This document shows, in pieces, positions 1 through 8,277 of a DNA stretch of 24,899 nt. Made by a program: the position numbers and the translations under genes. The DNA comes from Chara braunii (lineage: Eukaryota > Streptophyta > Charophyceae > Charales > Characeae): assembly GCA_003427395.1 (NCBI GenBank), contig BFEA01000299.1, positions 556,818 through 581,716 of the forward strand, given 5' to 3'. The notes beneath the pieces were generated by a model, which saw only the letters and a list, made by a program, of their open reading frames with translations, ran no database searches and had not been told where the DNA came from. Position 1 is the stretch's first letter; each line of letters starts with the position of its first letter.

Positions 1-353
1 GCATCAAGAAGCATCCATGAGTGTAGCGCTATACTACCTACTAGTGTGGGAGTGAAAAACACAAGTTTGGAGAGCCCAAATCACCATGATTGCATTATGG
101 ATCATTCATGGGTGTAGCCCTATACTAGCTACTAGTGTAAGACTGAAAAACACAAGTTTGGAGAGCCCAAATCATCAAGATTGCATCAAGAAGCATCCAT
201 GAGTGTAGCGCTATACCACCTACTAATGTGGGAGTGAAAAACACAAGTTTGGAGAGCCCAAATCTTTATGATTGCATCATGGATTATGTAGAAAAGAATC
301 GGAGTACTACCCCCTAGTGTGCAAGTGGAAGACGAGAGTTTGAGTAGCCCATG
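1..353. repeat. 91-bp tandem repeat, about 3.9 copies
   Basis: Three full units start at 1, 92 and 183, and a diverged fourth starts at 274. Each begins GCATCA or GCATTA, then a GTGTAGC-CTATAC block, a CTAGTGT block and the conserved GAAAAACACAAGTTTGGAGA. Units 1 and 3 resemble each other (GCATCAAGAAGCATCC) more than unit 2 does, which suggests a two-unit (182 bp) higher-order pattern. The array is cut by the window start, so its real length is unknown. No open frame spans it convincingly. It looks like satellite or minisatellite DNA. Confidence 0.9.
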
Positions 354-596
354 GGAGGAAGAAGATGAAGTAAAAGAAGATGGAGGAGAAAGGGAGAGAG
401 ATGAGGGAGATGGAGATGGAGAAGAAGAGGAAAAAAACAAAGAGAAATGAAAGTGAAGAGAAGGAAGGTGAAGATGAAGAGGTAGAAGATGAAGGGGAGA
501 GAGGAAAAAGAAGAAGGAGGAGGAGAAGAAGAAGAAGAAGAGGAAGAAGAAGAAGAGGAAGGATAAGAAGAAGAAGAAGAAGAAGATGAAGAAGTA
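345..596. repeat. Purine-rich GA/GAA low-complexity tract
   Basis: About 250 bp of almost pure purine on the plus strand, with GAAGAA and GGAGGAAGAA runs, directly after the 91-bp array. It is open in several frames, giving E/K/R-rich plus-strand and L-rich minus-strand translations. These follow from composition and I do not call them genes. Such homopurine DNA can form triplexes and is often expanded or collapsed in assemblies. Confidence 0.85.
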
Positions 597-1724
597 TCTT
601 CCTTCCTCTCACCTTGTTGGTTCCTTGATGATGGTGTCTCCTTGATGAAACTTTCACTCCTTGCACAATCCCCTCTTGGCTATGATTTCCTTCTTCTCCA
701 AGCCCCTCTTTTTCCTCTCTCACCTCTTCCCAAGTTGCCTCAAGCTCTCATCATCAAGGCTATGGAGTCCTCCTCTCTAGGAGGGCTAATGGGGCTCCCC
801 CTAGCCTTTCTATCTCCTACCCCCAGGGGGGGATATGGCGGATCACCTCCCAAGTGTCTCTCCCATCATCACTATCCTCTAGCGTTTTTCCCACTGCCTC
901 CTAGTCTCCTCTAAGCTCTCCTACTAGCATGGGTTCCTCTCTCCTCACTCCAAGTGCAAAGGTGCTCCTGTGAGCTCACTTGGGCAGCATGGGCACTCCT
1001 CGTGCAAATGTGAGAGTGGCGGACTGCATCCTCAGCTTATGTAGGCTGAAACCAGCAATCCGGCCAGCCCATGAGCCTCTCCAAGTGCCTTGGGGTGAAC
1101 CGAGGTACCCCCAAGGCAAAATTCCCCTACTAGGCCCTCCTGGAGGTACCTGGGCCTTATTTTGGCCAAGTACATGCAGTCCGAGTGGCTGGTACCAACT
1201 CGGACTGCCTCTTGGCCTACTTCGGTCTCTTTTCCATTGCTCAAATGCTACCCCCTTGGGTCCTAATGCCCAAGGGGCAACAATACTTGAAAGAAAAAGG
1301 CCTTGTGGACCTTTTTCTCAATTTTTTCAAATTTCGGCCTCCCTTGGGTAGGCCGGAGCATTTTTCCATGTGACGGCACATTTTCAGCCTTAGATCTGGC
1401 TGAGATCAAAGGCCAGCAATGATCCATGCTACCCCCTAGTAGTCCTTGCTTCAATTTTGAACCCCTAAGTTCACTTCTTCAATTTTTGGTGCATCTGGCT
1501 CTCTTTTTGGGCCAAATGCAAAGTTTCGTCCTTTTCCTTCTTTTGTTTCTTTCCATTTTGGGCTGCCACCTCATTCCGGAGGTAGCCGTTTTGAGTTGGC
1601 CCATAAAGAATGACTAGTTTCTCTCCACCATGAGATCTGATTTCGGATCCATGGTCCAAAAGAAAATCGGCCACTTCCTTTTTGCAATTTCTCTCATTTT
1701 CTGCTTTTTAATTCAAATTTTATT
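597..1724. other. Non-coding stretch with scattered perfect inverted repeats
   Basis: I see no gene here; short open frames in all six frames lack any recognisable motif. The visible structure is small hairpins. One at 1176-1208 has 11-bp perfect arms (GCAGTCCGAGT and its complement) around a loop containing TGGTACCA. One at 1252-1277 has 9-bp arms (CCCCTTGGG and its complement). Weaker pairs lie near 1340-1360 (GGCCT/AGGCC) and 1565-1590 (ACCTC/GAGGT). The arm sequence of the first recurs further right, which links this stretch to the 1740-4340 repeat. Confidence 0.6.
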
Positions 1725-1752
1725 GAGATATGGCCCCCAAGGGCCATATCTC
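1725..1752. other. Near-perfect palindrome, 12-bp arms and 4-nt loop
   Basis: GAGATATGGCCC at 1725-1736 is followed by CCAA and then its exact reverse complement at 1741-1752. It is the strongest short stem-loop in the left part of the window. It stands just left of the duplicated 1.4-kb segment, so it may mark a boundary or a transposon end. No flanking target duplication was evident. Confidence 0.85.
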
Positions 1753-2697
1753 TACATTCCGGATTACCCTCCCTTATTCTAGGAGGGATGAGGTCACAGT
1801 TGGGACCTGCCAGTCCCTACTGTGCAGGTCCCAATAGGCAGGCACACTCTCCTCCACTCTTTTCTCCCTTTCTGTCTCATTCTTCCTCATTTCTCTCTCA
1901 TTTTTCTTTCTTTTTCTTTTATTTTAGTTGTGACAAGTGTCAAATTGTTGCGCACCCTCTTTCTAGGCCCTAGGACCTCATTCAAGGCCAGGTTCATGGC
2001 TGTTACTTGGCCGTTACATCTCGGATTCCAACAATGGCACCCCCATGCTCCTAGACGGCTCCACTTTGCTCCCGTTTGTCCAATTTTGAGCCCCTTTTGC
2101 TCTGATTTTCTAAGGGCAGCCTTTTTCTCATGTTGGGTCTCTTGAGGCTCTATTTTCTCATGCCTAGCTAGTCTAAGATATCTCGGACTGCTGGGCAACC
2201 CTCCCAACACTATTATTTTGCTTTCTTTTCACCCATGACTCTCCCACTTGGCCCCACTAGTGCTTGTACTAGTGGTGCTAATATTTTCCACCGTCTAGAT
2301 CCTTGATCTCGACGGTGCCGTTTGTTTGCACAAATATTCCTTGTGCTTGCTCATGGTCCTCTTGGGACATCCCAAGTCCCCGCCACTTTTCCTCCATACT
2401 AGTTTCATTTTCTTGTCCCGCCGGCAGTCCCGCCGGCGCGCGTCCCGTTTTCTGATTTTTATTATTTGGACCCGCTTGGTCCCCGACAACATTCCGGATG
2501 GTGTCCCATTTTTATTTTTAGGGCCCCTTGCCCTTGGTGGTCCCATCCTTTCTACATGTGTGCCGATTTTTCTAGGCCGTGAAATTTCATCTCGCGGTTG
2601 TCGTTTTACTGTCTTTACTTACCCCATGCCGAAATCGCTCCTTTCTAGTCTTCCGAGTTTGCCGTAGACCATTTTCCTTTAGCCTTGGCATCCCCAT

Positions 2698-3045
2698 GCA
2701 GTCCGTAATTTCTCGGACTGCAGCCATGGCTATTTTTCTACACCCACAGTCCCACAACTTGCCCCATGCTAAAAGAAAATAGAGCGTTAAATTTTTAAGT
2801 GCATCCGGGCTCATTATTGGATCCGGATGCACCCACAACATGTGTTTTCCCTCCCCCATGCAGTCCGTTACAACTCGGACTGCCATAGGGGTCAATTTCC
2901 CAGCCCCAATGCCCTACAACTAGCCCCTACTCAAAAGAAAAAGAAACGGTCAATTCCCAAGTGCATCCGGACTTGATTTTGGCTCCGGATGCACCTAAAA
3001 CATGTGTTTCTTCTCATGCATGTAATCCGTTTTATTCCGGTTGCA
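2698..3045. repeat. 162-bp tandem repeat with two alternating hairpins
   Basis: Hairpin type A (arms GCAGTCCG/CGGACTGC) lies at 2698-2721 and 2860-2883, with a decayed third copy from 3022. Type B (arms GTGCATCCGG/CCGGATGCAC, both perfect over 10 bp) lies at 2799-2832 and 2961-2994. Starts of like hairpins are exactly 162 bp apart, giving a unit of A, spacer, B, spacer. Arms are kept while the loops differ (8 nt in A, 14 nt in B, with changed bases). The text between, such as the ACATGTGTTT block after B, also repeats. Confidence 0.88.
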
Positions 3046-3109
3046 AGGGGCCTTGGTTTTCTTTGATTTTCTCTGCAAAAATCAAAGAAAATCAAAGTCC
3101 CTTGTAACC
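3039..3109. other. 71-bp foldback, 32-bp arms and 7-nt loop
   Basis: The left arm 3039-3070 pairs with 3078-3109 across the loop CTCTGCA. Of 32 positions 28 are Watson-Crick. Read as plus-strand RNA, three of the other four are G-U and one is C-A. It overlaps the decayed third type-A hairpin of the 162-bp repeat. The near-complete pairing resembles a small hairpin-RNA precursor or a collapsed inverted repeat. Expression cannot be judged from sequence. Confidence 0.85.
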
Positions 3110-3183
3110 GCCATATTCCAGAATGAATCTGGTCACGGATGAATCTCCCCAAGTGGTCGTTTTTTACCGTTAAGGTTTTTTTC

Positions 3184-3222
3184 TCTTTCCTTTTCTCTTT
3201 TCTTTTCTTTTCTTTTCTTTTC
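3184..3222. repeat. (TTTTC)n microsatellite
   Basis: Imperfect TCTTTT/CTTTT pentanucleotide run on the plus strand, shortly before the second copy of the 1.4-kb segment. A poly-T run lies nearby at about 3298-3313. No gene is near. Confidence 0.85.
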
Positions 3223-3790
3223 CTCCTTTCTTGGACAGTAGGGACCTGATGGCCAACTTAGTCACTCCCTCTCACTCTTTTTGTTTTGTTCTCCCACATT
3301 TTTTTTTTTTTTCTCTTTTTTCTAGCATGCTAAGTGTCAAGTGGCCATTAAGGCCCTTTTCTAGCCTCTTCCTCTGAGTTTCGGCCCTTCCTATGCCCAT
3401 GGTGCAGTCCGTTATATCTCGGACTGCAATAATGGCCTTCTCATGCCCATGGGAGCTTCCCTTCACTCCTATTTTTTTCCCATAGTGGCCCCTCCTACTC
3501 CGATTTTCTCCCGGAGGGCTATTTTTCACATGGGGTCTCTTTTAACTCGATTTTCTTGAGGGAGGCTGATCCGAGATTTTTCGGATTGCTCCCATGCCTC
3601 CCACCTCAAGTTTCTTTACCTTTTCTTTTCTTTTCGACCTTCCCATTTGCTACCGCTAGTGCTTGCACTAGTGGTGTTAATATTCTTGGTCGTCAAGATC
3701 TCGATCTTGACGGTGCTCTTTCCCTTTATTATTTTCCCTCATGCGGTGTCGCCGTTTCTTCTTGGGACTTTCACATGTCCCCGCTACTTG

Positions 3791-3940
3791 TCCTGTCGGT
3801 GGTCCCCGACACTTAGTCCCACCGATGATCCCCGACATTTAGTCCCGCCGGTGGTCCTCGNCACTTAGTCCCGCCGGTGGTCCCCGACACTTAGTCCCGC
3901 CGGCGGTCCCCAACACTTAGTCCCGCCGGCGGTCCCCGAC
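3791..3940. repeat. 26-bp tandem repeat, five full units
   Basis: Units start at 3808, 3834, 3860, 3886 and 3912, with partial units on both sides. The consensus is GACACTTAGTCCCGCCGGYG followed by GTCCCC. The core CCGCCGGCGG is itself a perfect 10-bp palindrome in the last two units. One N (3861) lies inside. The corresponding place in the first copy of the larger repeat (about 2416-2445) has only two CCCGCCGGC cores, so the expansion happened after the two copies separated. Confidence 0.92.
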
Positions 3941-4489
3941 ACATTTCGCCCCGGATGCCATTATTTTTACTTAGTCCCACGTGGCCCCGGGTTCCTTTCC
4001 CCGAGGTGTCCCACGTCCCTTGGGGTTTTGCCACCCCATGGTGACCCCTCTCCCTTGTCTTTTCTTGCGCCTTGCGCACGCCGGTTCCTTTGGTCGTGGG
4101 CCTTTACCCCGAGGCTCGTGTAGGTGGTCCCCATGTTGACCCCTCGTTCTCTATCTTCCCGCGGCCTCTGGGCCGCCCATCCCTCGACTCCCTCATTCCT
4201 TTCTCGCTGTCCTGCTGCATTTGCTGGTTCAAGGGCCCTTTGGCCTTAGTCTTATTGCATTCCAACGGTCCTCCCGGCCTCATGCTATGTTCTGTGTGCC
4301 CCTGTTTTTTGCGCTCGCTGACTTGTCGTTGCTAGTTCTTTCCTCCTGTGGTTCTCACCCCAGGCCATCACTCCTTCCTGCGGCCTAATCCTTTATCTTT
4401 TCTCTCTCCTGCTTCCTCACTCCAGATTTCTCTGTTGTGCACAGTTTGCCCATATTCAGTTTCTCGAGTGATGGGAAGTTATTCGGGAC

Positions 4490-5930
4490 TCACCAGTCCT
4501 GACAACGGGTCAACCAACAGTCAGCTTTGTGAGTGTAGTACGCAAAAAATGTACCAAGTACTCGGTTGGCCTATTGCCGTAACGTCATTGGGAGATGATG
4601 TCGCCGACCTCCTGAAAATCGTCCATAGAGGGTGGGTCTTGCGATTGTCGCCCGGGAAAATCGTCATGTTCCGCTGGCGTGTAAAGAGCCAACTTGGAGC
4701 AATGAAAGACTGGGTAGACGGGCAAGTGGGCGGGCACCTGAATGGTGAAGGAAGGTCCTTCGAGTGCATCCCCAGCGGGTGCCACGATCGGCCAGGGCCC
4801 CATTCATTTTCGGGAGGAGCTTGCGAGAGATATCTTGTTTAAGGCTGAATTCCGCGGCGGAAACCCAAACGAGATCGCCGGCGCGGAATGGGCAAGGAAG
4901 ACGCTGGCGATTGGCTTGTTGGCTCATGCGTTGCTGCGTCTTAGCCATCTGATCGCGTGCCTTGACAAGTAACTCTTGCATCCGACGCAAGAAAATAAGA
5001 TGGTCGTCGCTCTCGACCGTTCGTGGAATGATTGTGTCCAACAGAGAAGTGACCGGCGAGCCGTCCTCGAACTCGAAGGACAACATCCCGATAGTCGGGT
5101 GGATGGACGAGTTGTATGCCAACTCGACACCCGGCAGCCGTTCAACCCAATCCTTTTGGTCGGGACGGGTGAGAGTGCAAAGGAGAACCCGTGCGGTCTG
5201 ATGTGCCCTCTCCGTTTGGCCATCGTTTTGGGGGTGGCGAGCCGAACTTGGCTTGAGAGATGAGCCCCATCGTTTGATGAGCGCCAACCAAAAATCGGAC
5301 ATGAACCGAGTGTCGAGGTCGCAGACAATTTCCTTGGGGTAACCCTTGGTTCGAATCCAACCGGCGTAGAGAGGCCAACTTCGGTGCCTTGGCATGATAG
5401 CGGCAAGGCAAAACCATGGCGAACTTGGTGACTCGGTCGACCACCGTGAGAATCCCATCCACTCCGGTCTTGTGCTTGGGGAACGGGCCGGTAATGTCCA
5501 TGGCAATCGCTTCACTTCACCGCAAAGGGACTGGTAATGGTCGCAACTCGCCGTATGGACGATGGTTGCGGGATTTGCAGCATCGGCAAACCTCGCATGA
5601 CTCGCAATAGCGTGTGACGTCGCCGAGAGGCCGGGCCACCAAAATCGCTCGCGAAGTCGGCCAATCGTGCTATTGACTCCAAAGTGTCCGGTGGCGGGAG
5701 CATCGTGGAACTTGCCAAGAAGCCATGTACGCAAGTGAGGGTCACTTGGTACGCAAAGAAGGTCCTTCCCCCGTGTGTGAACAAGCAAGTACCCCTCTTG
5801 GATCCGGTAGTGAGAAGGTGCCGGATTAGGAGAGGAGCAATTCGCGTACTTGTCGTGAAACTCGGGGTCGGCTTGGTAGCCGCGGATGAAGCTGTCCCGC
5901 AGGTAGTTGTCGATCTCGAAGGTTGAATAG
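4490..5930 (-). pseudogene. Integrase with C-terminal chromodomain, element 1 (frame-broken)
   Basis: Integrase joins the retrotransposon cDNA to host DNA in the nucleus; the chromodomain is thought to steer it to modified histones. The zinc domain shows GHFG and FWWPGL, with the CxxC half (CESCEVC) found in another frame. The catalytic core shows MDITGPFPKH (first Asp), VCDLDTRF (second Asp) and HPQNDGQTER (Glu), so all three DDE residues are visible. The C-terminal part has PVFHCSKL, then a chromodomain trace (EYLVHF and ADCWLT) ending in a stop at 4492-4490. The pieces lie in all three minus frames, with shifts near 5640, 5400, 4800 and 4540. In-frame TGA codons occur at 5519-5517 and just before the RYGNRPTEYL motif. 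It is clearly a pseudogene. Confidence 0.88.
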
Positions 5931-7300
5931 ACCGCGGTACAATGATCCGGACGCTGTGAAAGAGCATCCGCAAAATGGTTCGACTTCCCCGGAATGTGAT
6001 CGAGAAAGAAGTCGAACTGGTCGATGAGCGTGTGTCCGCTACCCATCGGAATTGACTTCGACCCAAGAGGAAGTGCCACCATCGCTTGAGCGCGTGGACG
6101 AAGGCGAGGAGCTCCTTCTTGCGTGCATCATCAATGGAATGTACGACGAGCACTTTCTTGTTGAAGTACTCGCTTGGGTGCAAGTCCACGCCATCGTATT
6201 GCTCGAGGACGGCACCAATGCCATAGCCGGACGCATTCGTAGTGACGCGCGTTTGCAATAGCGGGTCGTATATGCGCAAGACCTCCGCAGATAATAGCGC
6301 GGCTTTGAGAGCCAAAAATGATTCCCGCTCATCCTCTCCGAAGTCAAACGGTCGATCCTCGCATTGAAGCTTGGTCAAGTGGGCCGCGATTTTCGAGTAT
6401 CCCTTGATAAAACGTTGGTAGTAGCCGCCAAGGCCAAGGAACGAATGGAAATCCGTGACGTTCCGCGGCTCTGGCCACTCTTGGATAGCTTGAATCTTGT
6501 CCGATAGCAGACTGATGCCCTCTGGTGTGACAAAATGGCCCAAGTATTCCAGCTCTTGCTGGACAAATTCGCACTTGTCGCGGTTGGCCTTGTACTTGGC
6601 GCCGCGGAGCGTCTCCAACACTCGTCGAAGATGCTCAAGATGATTCTCCAATGACCGGCTATAGATGAGAATGTTGTCTAAGTAGACCAGCACGAACCGG
6701 TCCAACATCGCACGAAACTCGTTGGTCATTGCCGCTTGGAAGGTCGTCGGGGCGTTGGTGAGGCCAAAAGGCATGACCACCCACTCAAAATGCCCATACA
6801 GCGTCTTGAACGCGGATTTGTAACGATCGTTCGGTCAAATCGAGATTTGATGATATCCCGACTTCAAATCCAACGTAGGAAAATACTTCGCGCCGCCCAA
6901 TAGCTCAAGAAGATCGTCGATGCGAGGAAGAGGCCCTGCATTCTTGACGGTTTGCGCGTTGAGCTTGCGATAGTCGATGCATAATCGTAGATCCTTGTTC
7001 TTCTTGTACGAAGAGAACCGGCGCTCCATATGGAGAGCTACTAGGGCGGATCCAGCCCTTGTCCAACAAGTGCTCGAGTGTGCGCGGAGGACCGTAAGCT
7101 CCTCCTCGCTCATGCGGTAAATGCAAACTTTCGGCGGCACGGCACCGGCCTCAAGAATGATCTCGTGAGAGATCGGCTGATCCGGCACCACACCGGTAGG
7201 TGACTCGAAGATGTCGGCGAACTCGTCGAGCAACCGCACCACACGGGGGTCCGAAGCCAAGTTCGTGGGTGAAGAGTCGGCTACCGCGACGGTCCGTACA
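5931..7300 (-). pseudogene. Reverse transcriptase-RNase H, element 1 (inactive)
   Basis: RT copies the element RNA to DNA and RNase H removes the RNA strand. RT motifs in order are [48 protein letters not shown] and VYLDNILIYS. The usual YLDD reads YLDN (Asn codon 6675-6673). RNase H begins TTNASGYGIG where TTDAS is expected (Asn codon 6237-6235). Two of the metal-binding Asp are therefore lost. A TGA at 6837-6835 interrupts the frame just after GYHQISI and fits a CGA-to-TGA change. A double frameshift lies between about 7090 and 7010, and another near 6050. The RNase H tail ends HIPGKSNHFADALSQR, but the stretch before it looks short for the family, so an internal deletion is likely. Confidence 0.92.
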
Positions 7301-8277
7301 AACATAGGCCGATTTCGTCGGGTTGCTCGTAAGCACAAGTAGCCCGGAATGATTTGCCCGTCACCACTTGGCACCGAATCGAAGGGTGCGGAAGAGGAAT
7401 AGTACACGACACTTCGGCGCCGAAGGCGTTGCGAACGGTAAGAGTCCGCCGATGGAAGTTGACCGTGTGATCCGCACTTGCAAGCCAAGGCATTCCCAAA
7501 ATAATGTCGAAGTTCGTGTCCAAAATGTCAAATGTCACCGGTTTGCATGCATGAAGTGCAAAATACACCAGTACGGCCTTGATGTAGCGGTCGATAAGTT
7601 GCTGCGTCTTTCCGTCCGCCAACTTGATCGTCGTCGGGTTTGCCTTCCTTCGAACTTGTGCGCCAAGGCCAGCCTTTTGCATAAAGGTTTGGCTCATAAA
7701 ATTGCGAGACGCGCCGCTATCCAGCAAAGCGCTGCAGGACGCTTGCCCAACTTGGATGCGGACATAGAGGAGCGGTGCGTTGTTGCCATCGTACCACTGA
7801 TTGCGAAACTCGCGGGCCACCTTGGTAACATATGCAAGGATGTCCCCCACCGCGACTTCGTCATCCGTCGGTGAAGTTGGTGGTGCATAGAAGGATAGGT
7901 ATGTGTGAAGATGAGCGCATAATATTGCGCATTGCGGTCCCGGCAAGCGGCCCGCGGTCGGGAGAGGAAGCCATGCGAAATCCTCGGACGTGAGCGGGTC
8001 CAATACCTCTATGTTGAACTAGTGCGCCAATCCCATGAAGAACCACTTGAAGACGATAAGTTGCCGTTGCCGGACGGAGAAGATGCCGCACACACGTCTT
8101 GTCCTTGAGCACGAGTACCCAGCTTAGGAACGAGCCGAGCAGCATAGTCCTCAAAAGAATAAAGAAGAGCAGGACTATCGACTTCTGTATGTGCCTCGGA
8201 ACGAAGGGCGGTCACCCGCGAAGTGACCGGTTCCGAAGGCGTTGAGAGTGTCCTCGAGTAACTCCCGGCGGTGCTTA
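7281..8277 (-). pseudogene. Aspartic protease and N-terminal Pol, element 1
   Basis: The retropepsin cuts Gag and Gag-Pol during particle maturation. The active site SALLDSGASRNF has its Asp codon at about 7721, and the second family block FDIILGMPWL follows about 70 residues later. Upstream, the Pol frame starts as the -1 frame at the gag stop (8277-8275) and stays open to about 8090, with no Met needed, as expected for a Gag-Pol fusion. It then changes frame twice before the protease, and again near 7300 on entering the RT frame. A Met start is not credible; translation would depend on gag. Confidence 0.85.

Larger units (their letters stand above)
1740..4340. repeat. Unclassified repeat: two diverged copies about 1.4 kb apart
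   Basis: The segment about 1790-2545 reappears in diverged form at about 3230-3990. Anchors in order are a GTCTCTT block (about 2140 and 3535), a TCGGA-TGCT block (about 2176 and 3578), a GTGCTTG-ACTAGTGGTG-TAATATT block (2258 and 3658), GATCTCGACGGTGC or GATCTTGACGGTGC, CTTGGGAC-GTCCCCGC (about 2362 and 3760) and a CCCGACA-ATT-CGGATG block. Order and spacing are kept, so this is one duplicated unit and not chance. The interval between the copies holds the 162-bp hairpin repeats, and copy 2 holds an expanded 26-bp array. I found no reverse transcriptase, transposase or tRNA-like sequence. It could be a non-autonomous element (direct repeats as LTRs) or a large satellite unit. Confidence 0.7.

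Noticed and set aside
380-589. Plus-strand E/K/R-rich frame and the opposing L-rich frame (307-723)
   Set aside because: Pure low-complexity translation of a homopurine tract; no motif or start context.
3791-3940. Possible CRISPR-like array
   Set aside because: Units of 26 bp are directly adjacent without unique spacers, and the locus is eukaryotic. It is a simple tandem repeat.
4348-4842. Plus-strand frame of 164 codons
   Set aside because: Antisense to the integrase/chromodomain end of element 1; no family features of its own.
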